Source: a virus. From it: DNA of 35,108 nucleotides. The notes under the pieces are model-generated. The model saw only the letters and a program-made list of their open reading frames with translations, was not told where the DNA came from and did not search any database. The stretch lies in the IMG/VR virus record IMGVR_UViG_3300030104_000578, positions 1 to 35,108 of that record; one strand, written 5' to 3'. How positions within the stretch are numbered: the stretch's first letter is position 1; the number at the start of each line of letters is the position of its first letter. The translations under genes and the position numbers were made by a program. Positions 31,857 through 35,108 of the stretch are shown here, one piece after another.

Positions 31857-32021
31857 TCAACTCAAGTCATCTATTTTATCAGCCTTGAGTACTGTGTCAA
31901 CAAAGTCGATCTCTGCGTCGGAAAGCATGTGGACATGTTCTGGATTCTCCTTCAGGGAACGTGCGAAACGCTTAGCTGAATCGAGATTGCCCATGCCGAC
32001 ATAGCTTTCGACTAGGATCAT
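31857..32021 (-). CDS. Small hypothetical protein
   Basis: A 54-residue acidic helical protein, MILVESYVGMGNLDSAKRFA then RSLKENPEHVHMLSDAEIDF. ATG 32021 overlaps the upstream TGA (ATGA), indicating coupling; an AAGGAGG at 32052-32058 upstream would suit a CTG start at 32045, which is less likely. No family recognised. The gene's 3' third contains a sigma70-type promoter candidate for the next gene. Confidence 0.6.
   Translation of the reverse strand: MILVESYVGMGNLDSAKRFARSLKENPEHVHMLSDAEIDFVDTVLKADKIDDLS
31873..31900 (-). promoter_or_regulatory. Candidate sigma70 promoter for the RHH-like gene
   Basis: TTGACA (31900-31895), 16-bp spacer, TAAAAT (31878-31873) on the minus strand, inside the small gene at 31857-32021. 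Match is 6/6 and 5/6 to the consensus with the same spacer as the early promoter. It would give the RHH-like gene a promoter independent of the early operon. Confidence 0.55.
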
Positions 32022-32656
32022 TTGGTTCGTGAATATGATACGCAGGATGAGCCTCCTTGCTGGTCTATGAGACCCAAGAACCCGGTCTCCTTGTCATAGT
32101 GATACCGAGGCTCGTCGTCCGAGTGACAAACCTCCCAATCGTCAGCCATCGTCCATGCCATGAACTTAGCTTCGGCGTATTTGATCGCGTCATCCTTGTC
32201 CGCGAACCTGATCAACGTATTCGGGTAACGCTGACCGTCCACAAAGAACACGGGGTAATAGCTGACCGCATCGGACACGGACGTGACCGCTTTCTTGGCA
32301 GCACGTGCCGCGTACTCGTCGTCCACTTTGATGTAACTCATTGTCGTCTCCTTATTCTCGCGCTCCCAACGCTGGAGCATCGTCGTCAATGTTGATCTAG
32401 GTATACATAGAAACGCTGCTATGTCCACGCCGGACATGAATGGCAGCAAGTACTCGTTGGCGATGACGGCTAATCTCATCCGCGCATCGATGGCTGCCGT
32501 CTTTCTCGAATCAAGCATGTCGTCCAAAGTCAGGCCGAGGTTCTTGGCGATCTCCATGACCGAGTCACTGACCCGGCTGCGTAACTCGGCAGGAGTCGGA
32601 GCGATGTCATCGCCAAGGAACCATCGGCCCTCGTTTGGATCGTCAGTTACGAACAA
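32018..32656 (-). CDS. Helix-turn-helix protein with DnaA-domain-IV/TrpR-like segment; internal start
   Basis: TTG 32656 with AAGGAGG six nt upstream gives 212 residues and overlaps the upstream gene by 14 nt; the frame further upstream runs through palindrome copy E. Residues about 52-100 (RKTAAIDARMRLAVIANEYL, LPFMSGVDIAAFLCIPRSTL, TTMLQRWER) resemble the replication-initiator/TrpR-like helical DNA-binding fold, with a helix-turn-helix at about 76-97. At codon 106 an in-frame ATG (32341) is preceded by an ideal AAGGAG (32353-32348), so a 107-residue C-terminal protein may also be made. The C-terminal part has no recognised family. Candidate regulator or replication initiator. Confidence 0.6.
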   Translation of the reverse strand: MFVTDDPNEGRWFLGDDIAPTPAELRSRVSDSVMEIAKNLGLTLDDMLDSRKTAAIDARMRLAVIANEYLLPFMSGVDIAAFLCIPRSTLTTMLQRWERENKETTMSYIKVDDEYAARAAKKAVTSVSDAVSYYPVFFVDGQRYPNTLIRFADKDDAIKYAEAKFMAWTMADDWEVCHSDDEPRYHYDKETGFLGLIDQQGGSSCVSYSRTK

Positions 32657-33395
32657 GCTCGGCCTCCTTGTTGGGATTCCCAACGGCATAACTGTTGGCG
32701 GCGTTGCCATGGACGGTGATTGCGATGCCGGGTACGACTCTGGGCTTGTGACGCATCGCACCTGCACACAGGCCACAGTCAGCGCACGTGACACGGCGGC
32801 CCATCTCCGCTGACGATGGACAGACTAACTCCTGACGTGTCGGCTCCTGACCCTTGGGCATGACACGGAACGTGCGATAGCCGAGGGCCTGAGCATCGAG
32901 GACATCATCGTGAGTCTCGCAGGATGCCATGCATAGATCGGAGATGTCAGGACAATCACGCCACTGATGCGTATACCCCGTGAACGTCTTGACATTGGCG
33001 ATCAATGAACGCCAGACGGACGCAGGGACAGCCGCCGGATCTCCGTACGCACCGAGCCGTACCTTGCGACCTGACACGATCTCGCCAGCCTCGTCAGGAT
33101 CGACGGACTCGTAGTTACCCTTCTGGAATGACCGCCAGACAGACGCAGGACCCATGATGTTGACGTAGCACGTACGCTTGCCGCCGTTGGGCCTGTGGAT
33201 ACAGTCGCCACAGATCGCGTAGTCATCGCCAGACTTCAGAGCCTCACTCGGGTGCGAGTCACGCACAAGGATCCAAGTCTGGAGCATGTCGCCCGTCTTC
33301 GGATTGCTGGAACGCTTGTTGAGACCAGTAAGGATCGCAACGATCGGAGTCACGCCGTCACCGGGAAGATGACTGGGGCCGTCATAGATAATCAT
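32643..33395 (-). CDS. DUF7227-like conserved phage protein
   Basis: ATG 33395 with GAAAGGA upstream gives 250 residues. It has a recognisable conserved phage pattern: GLNKRSSNPKTGDMLQTWIL, GDDYAICGDCIHRPN, TCYVNIMGPASVWRSFQKGN, VRLGAYGDPAAVP, TGYTHQWR and a C-terminal CPSSAEMGRRVTCADCGLC. Paired C-x-x-C motifs suggest zinc binding. The family is widespread in phages and plasmids and has no known function. The last residues VGNPNKEAELVRN include VGNPN (238-242) from palindrome copy E. A 32-codon ORF overlaps its start and may couple translation. Confidence 0.75.
   Translation of the reverse strand: MIIYDGPSHLPGDGVTPIVAILTGLNKRSSNPKTGDMLQTWILVRDSHPSEALKSGDDYAICGDCIHRPNGGKRTCYVNIMGPASVWRSFQKGNYESVDPDEAGEIVSGRKVRLGAYGDPAAVPASVWRSLIANVKTFTGYTHQWRDCPDISDLCMASCETHDDVLDAQALGYRTFRVMPKGQEPTRQELVCPSSAEMGRRVTCADCGLCAGAMRHKPRVVPGIAITVHGNAANSYAVGNPNKEAELVRN
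32670..32684 (-). promoter_or_regulatory. 15-bp palindrome copy E, before the HTH gene
   Basis: Perfect GTTGGGAATCCCAAC at the 3' end of the DUF7227-like gene (in frame as VGNPN) and 13 nt before the TTG start of the HTH gene. An AAGGAGG Shine-Dalgarno follows the palindrome directly. Confidence 0.9.
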
Positions 33396-33480
33396 GGTCA
33401 GTATCCTTTCGTGTGAAATGGCAAAGGCTTGAGGAGGTGGGTAGTTTCTCAGGGTCGGCACTAGCCTGTGGGCTAGACAT
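33382..33480 (-). CDS. Possible 32-codon leader peptide
   Basis: ATG 33480 is preceded by AGGAGG (33491-33486) at five-nt spacing, the best Shine-Dalgarno in the neighbourhood. The frame reads MSSPQASADPEKLPTSSSLC and ends at TGA 33382, overlapping the first codons of the DUF7227-like gene. A CTAGCC/GGCTAG hairpin (33461-33476) lies in its early codons. It may be a translated leader coupling expression of the downstream gene. No family; coding status rests on the ribosome-binding site and overlap. Confidence 0.4.
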   Translation of the reverse strand: MSSPQASADPEKLPTSSSLCHFTRKDTDHDYL

Positions 33481-33557
33481 GTCTGCCTCCTACACTCTCC
33501 TCATTTACGATGCCGTCGCACCGCGCCTCTGCCCCTGCTTGCAAGGCAGGATGTCCG

Positions 33558-33737
33558 TTAGTCGTTCTCCTCAACGGGAGGTAAAGGCGTCAGCCGACCA
33601 AGATGGTCAGGGGAAGAGCTGAGGCCCGTGTAGATGATGAGCTGTCCGTCGTTGTCTTCTCCGATCTCCCAAATGGGAGACCCGAGCATGTCGGAAACAG
33701 CCTTGCAGAGTTCTTCCTTAGTCAGTGCCATTGGCAT
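33558..33737 (-). CDS. Small hypothetical protein
   Basis: ATG 33737 with GGAGG six nt upstream gives 59 residues, MPMALTKEELCKAVSDMLGS then PIWEIGEDNDGQLIIYTGL, ending in an acidic EEND. It overlaps the 3' end of the upstream gene by 20 nt. The LTKEEL…I.ED..GQ..IYTGL pattern looks like a compact alpha-beta protein of the type found in many phages, but I cannot name a family. Confidence 0.65.
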   Translation of the reverse strand: MPMALTKEELCKAVSDMLGSPIWEIGEDNDGQLIIYTGLSSSPDHLGRLTPLPPVEEND

Positions 33738-34218
33738 TGGAGTCCTCCAGATCGATTGGTTCAGAGTTCAGCCAGTCACGGTACACGGCTGCGCCATCGA
33801 CGTACGTGTCACCCTGATGGAAGTGGATGTGAACGTCGGGCCGATCATGGTGATAATCGATGTGGCTGAGGATCGAAGCGCGGGACATCGGTTCTCGAAC
33901 GTGGTTGTGGACATACGTCCAGCCTGACACCCCGACATTACGGAAGTGCCAGAGGTCTCGACGCTTCGGGCTGATGATCGCGTCCTCGTTGTACGAGAAG
34001 ATCGAGATGTGAGTGTAGATGTCAATGTTGAGCATCGGTCGCTCCATTCTGTTGGGATTCCCAACGCTTGCTTGTGCGCCGGGATCGATAGCGTTGATGA
34101 GATCAGCGATCAGACGGGCAGCCCCGCTGACCACCTTGGCGTTGTTGGTCTCAAAGCCTTCTTCATGGACGATCTCTGCGAGTCCGTCCTGAATCTTCTT
34201 CTGATCATTCGTATCCAT
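33718..34218 (-). CDS. Hypothetical protein with palindrome-encoded VGNPN between two parts
   Basis: ATG 34218, overlapping the upstream stop by 14 nt, gives 166 residues. The N-terminal part (1 to about 51) is helical (DGLAEIVHEEGF, AARLIADLINAID); then come VGNPN (52-56) and RMERP, and a second part starting MLNIDIYTHISIFSYNEDAI rich in His and Asp (HIDYHHDRPDVHIHFHQGD). The Met at codon 62 (34035) has its own GGAG six nt upstream, so the C-terminal 105 residues may be made separately. It could be two genes that read through each other because the palindrome has no stop in this frame. No family recognised; the His/Asp cluster might bind metal. Confidence 0.6.
   Translation of the reverse strand: MDTNDQKKIQDGLAEIVHEEGFETNNAKVVSGAARLIADLINAIDPGAQASVGNPNRMERPMLNIDIYTHISIFSYNEDAIISPKRRDLWHFRNVGVSGWTYVHNHVREPMSRASILSHIDYHHDRPDVHIHFHQGDTYVDGAAVYRDWLNSEPIDLEDSNANGTD
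34051..34065 (-). promoter_or_regulatory. 15-bp palindrome copy D, inside the 166-residue gene
   Basis: Perfect GTTGGGAATCCCAAC in frame as VGNPN (residues 52-56) and 15 nt before the internal ATG at 34035. The downstream flank AGAATGGA is shared with copy C. Confidence 0.9.
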
Positions 34219-34621
34219 TGTAGTTGCTCCAGTTATCGAGGGCAGTCTTGAACTTGTCGTGCGACGGATGCTTCTTCGTCCAGCCGTAGTCACACAAGAC
34301 CTCACAGGGTCGCTCGCCCGGAGTGAACATCGTACTGCCGACGTACGAGTCATCGAGAATCCAGACGATCGAGCAGTAATCGGCAGCGAATACGGCATCG
34401 ACAAGACCCTTGAGATTGTCTGGCGCGTTGTCTCCGATGCCGTCGCTGTCGTAGCAGACTTGGTCAGGCTTACAGCCCATCGACAGCAGTACGGTCAGGA
34501 CACTGGCGACAGCTTCGCGCCGTCCGAGGAGTCGAGAGTCACGCTCCAGCTTTTCGCAGATCGGACACTCGGTCTGAGTGATGTCGTATCGCCCGTGAAC
34601 CGGGCATGCGTGAGTCATCAT
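34205..34621 (-). CDS. Hypothetical protein with N-terminal zinc-ribbon-like motif
   Basis: A 138-residue protein starting MMTHACPVHGRYDITQTECP then ICEK, a C-x-x-H … C-x-x-C arrangement compatible with a small zinc ribbon. The remainder includes DSDGIGDNAPDNLKGLVDAV and a C-terminal Trp/Tyr-rich stretch. No family recognised. It starts 16 nt after palindrome copy C and ends overlapping the next gene, so it is part of the first operon from the early promoter, where T7-like phages keep host-takeover genes. Confidence 0.65.
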   Translation of the reverse strand: MMTHACPVHGRYDITQTECPICEKLERDSRLLGRREAVASVLTVLLSMGCKPDQVCYDSDGIGDNAPDNLKGLVDAVFAADYCSIVWILDDSYVGSTMFTPGERPCEVLCDYGWTKKHPSHDKFKTALDNWSNYNGYE

Positions 34622-34637
34622 GAGTCATTTCCATTCT

Positions 34638-34652
34638 GTTGGGATTCCCAAC
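34638..34652 (-). promoter_or_regulatory. 15-bp palindrome copy C, between the first two early genes
   Basis: Perfect GTTGGGAATCCCAAC two nt after the TAA of the first gene (34655) and 16 nt before ATG 34621. It takes up nearly half of the 33-nt intergenic gap and is noncoding. Confidence 0.9.
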
Positions 34653-34654
34653 GA

Positions 34655-34861
34655 TTAGCTGACAACCTTCGTGATATGTCCGTTCTGGACGACGACCGTA
34701 GCGTACCAGCGGTGAGCCTGCGGAAAGTGCGGACCTTCGCAGCAGTGTTGACCGTCTGAAACGTCTGACCCGAACGGACCCGGCTGATGACACGGGACAG
34801 GACCAGCGGCGACAGCTTCTTTCAAAGCCTTCTTCGTCTTGAAGTTTTCATTGGAGTACAT
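34655..34861 (-). CDS. First early gene: small conserved phage protein
   Basis: A 68-residue protein, FKTKKALKEAVAAGPVPCHQ then PGPFGSDVSDGQHCCEGPHF and PQAHRWYATVVVQNGHITKV. The 'KTKKALKEAVAAG … PGPFG … EGPH(F/Y)P..H.WYA…NG.I.KV' pattern is one I recall from short uncharacterised proteins of varied phages. Shine-Dalgarno AAAGG precedes ATG 34861, 22 nt after palindrome copy B and about 80 nt after the early promoter start. Probably an immediate-early protein made by host RNA polymerase; the function is unknown. Confidence 0.75.
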   Translation of the reverse strand: MYSNENFKTKKALKEAVAAGPVPCHQPGPFGSDVSDGQHCCEGPHFPQAHRWYATVVVQNGHITKVVS

Positions 34862-34883
34862 GATGAGTCAACCTTTCGTGAGT

Positions 34884-34898
34884 GTTGGGATTCCCAAC
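34884..34898 (-). promoter_or_regulatory. 15-bp palindrome copy B, in the early leader
   Basis: Perfect GTTGGGAATCCCAAC in the leader of the first early gene, about 50 bp downstream of the -10 box and 22 nt before ATG 34861. It is followed by ACTCACGAAAGG containing the Shine-Dalgarno. Confidence 0.9.
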
Positions 34899-34907
34899 GA
34901 TGTGAAC

Positions 34908-34941
34908 GTGGAACGTAGGCTCGTGCCTACCTCGATTCCAC
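34908..34941 (-). promoter_or_regulatory. 5' hairpin of the early transcript
   Basis: GTGGAA (34941-34936) pairs with TTCCAC (34913-34908), and inside it GTAGGC (34930-34925) pairs with GCCTAC (34920-34915) around an ACGA loop, with a small asymmetric bulge. Transcription from the early promoter should begin near 34941, placing this hairpin at the extreme 5' end, where such structures often protect mRNA. Confidence 0.65.
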
Positions 34942-34956
34942 ACGTATATTATACGT
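34942..34956. promoter_or_regulatory. Second palindrome, over the early -10 box
   Basis: ACGTATATTATACGT is a perfect 7-1-7 inverted repeat centred on the -10 element, with the same geometry as the dispersed palindrome but a different sequence. Part of the symmetry comes from TATAAT itself, so it may be an operator or coincidence. Confidence 0.5.
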
Positions 34957-34975
34957 TATTCGTTTCTTATGTCAA
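34948..34975 (-). promoter_or_regulatory. Early host sigma70 promoter
   Basis: Exact TTGACA (34975-34970), 16-bp spacer, exact TATAAT (34953-34948) on the minus strand, directed at the whole early operon. It is the strongest host-type promoter seen in the window and is where host RNA polymerase would start after DNA entry. The -10 box sits inside a perfect 15-bp palindrome, and 15-bp palindrome copies lie on both sides. Confidence 0.88.
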
Positions 34976-34986
34976 GTCTACAGTTT

Positions 34987-35001
34987 GTTGGGATTCCCAA
35001 C
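34987..35001 (-). promoter_or_regulatory. 15-bp palindrome copy A, upstream of the early promoter
   Basis: Perfect GTTGGGAATCCCAAC 11 bp upstream of the -35 box. It lies outside the transcript of that promoter, which favours a DNA-level function for the element. Confidence 0.9.
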
Positions 35002-35108
35002 GATGCTGGAACTTCTGACGCTGGAACAACTGACGGCGACTACTGTCACGCACTGTCACGATCGCGGAACTCCTGACGGCAGCCACTGTCACGTTTACTG
35101 TCACGCGG
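35002..35108. repeat. Noncoding end region with two interleaved short repeats
   Basis: ACTGTCACG occurs at 35042-35050, 35052-35060, 35085-35093 and 35097-35105. GGAACNNCTGACGGC occurs at 35023-35037 and 35066-35080, with a slightly shorter copy at 35008-35021. The pattern suggests a duplicated block of about 45 bp. No gene is visible. Its position at the early end recalls the short repeat arrays beside the terminal repeats of T7 DNA, but whether this is a true genome end cannot be judged from the window. Confidence 0.75.

Noticed and set aside
32018-32794. Longer start of the HTH gene at 32794
   Set aside because: The extra residues are the shadow of the DUF7227-like C-terminus; the TTG at 32656 has AAGGAGG at ideal spacing.
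34539-34793. Minus-strand ORF containing LIVGNPNRMEMTHDD across palindrome copy C
   Set aside because: It overlaps two better genes in other frames; the TAA-palindrome-ATG spacing shows copy C is intergenic. VGNPN here is only a result of the repeat sequence, so it is not counted among the coding copies.
24168-35001. Palindromes as a CRISPR array
   Set aside because: Spacing is irregular, hundreds to thousands of bases with genes between copies, and the unit is only 15 bp; no cas genes are present.
24168-35001. Palindromes as the phage RNA polymerase promoters
   Set aside because: Not excluded but disfavoured: no copy is seen before the capsid or any other late gene, one copy has the reversed centre, perfect dyad symmetry is unusual for T7-type promoters, and several would give leaders of only about 15 nt.

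Overview
The window is most of the genome of a T7-like podophage (Autographiviridae-type layout), seen from its late end to its early end. Every convincing gene lies on the minus strand, so biological order runs from 35108 down to 1. The diagnostic set is a single-subunit phage RNA polymerase, a family A DNA polymerase, a gp4-like primase-helicase, a gp2.5-like SSB, a FEN-type exonuclease, and a portal, scaffold, capsid, tail-tube and internal-core series in T7 order. No large terminase is seen; by T7 order it should lie just beyond position 1. The GC content looks balanced to slightly high, Shine-Dalgarno sequences are AGGAGG-like and host-type promoters are TTGACA/TATAAT, which fits a proteobacterial host. 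Several small basic proteins are of types I associate with aquatic podophages. Host and habitat are inference.

Layout. (1) 35108-34862: noncoding early end with short repeats (ACTGTCACG x4, GGAACNNCTGACGGC x3) and a near-perfect sigma70 promoter. (2) 34861-30630: small early genes, mostly of unknown function, including a zinc-ribbon protein, a DUF7227-like protein, a DnaA-domain-IV/TrpR-like helix-turn-helix protein, a ribbon-helix-helix-like protein with its own candidate promoter, and a DUF932-like protein. (3) 30537-26789: tyrosine integrase, sigma-factor-like protein and RNA polymerase in one overlapping block. (4) 26780-20698: SSB, RusA-like resolvase, primase-helicase, DNA polymerase, LAGLIDADG endonuclease, exonuclease and a DUF1599-like protein. 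(5) 20701-1: portal, scaffold, a cassette of small membrane and basic proteins, capsid, a terminator, tail tubes A and B, internal virion proteins, tail fibre, a second fibre-like protein, a holin-like protein, a putative small terminase, and a gene cut by the window end.

The most unusual element is a perfect 15-bp palindrome, GTTGGGAATCCCAAC (7-1-7), present nine times and only between 24168 and 35001, that is, in the early and replication region. Eight of nine copies share one central-base orientation. Five lie 13-22 nt before a start codon, two bracket the early promoter, and four lie inside genes, always read as Val-Gly-Asn-Pro-Asn, including one inside the RNA polymerase. With an integrase and two candidate DNA-binding regulators nearby, this looks like a dispersed operator ('stoperator'-like) control system in a temperate T7-like phage. 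Phage-RNAP promoters or RNA hairpins are the alternatives.

Other points: a hairpin that buries the capsid Shine-Dalgarno, a terminator directly after the capsid gene (as in T7), a frameshift in tail tube A, a Tyr at the '762' position of the DNA polymerase, and no recognisable endolysin in the window.
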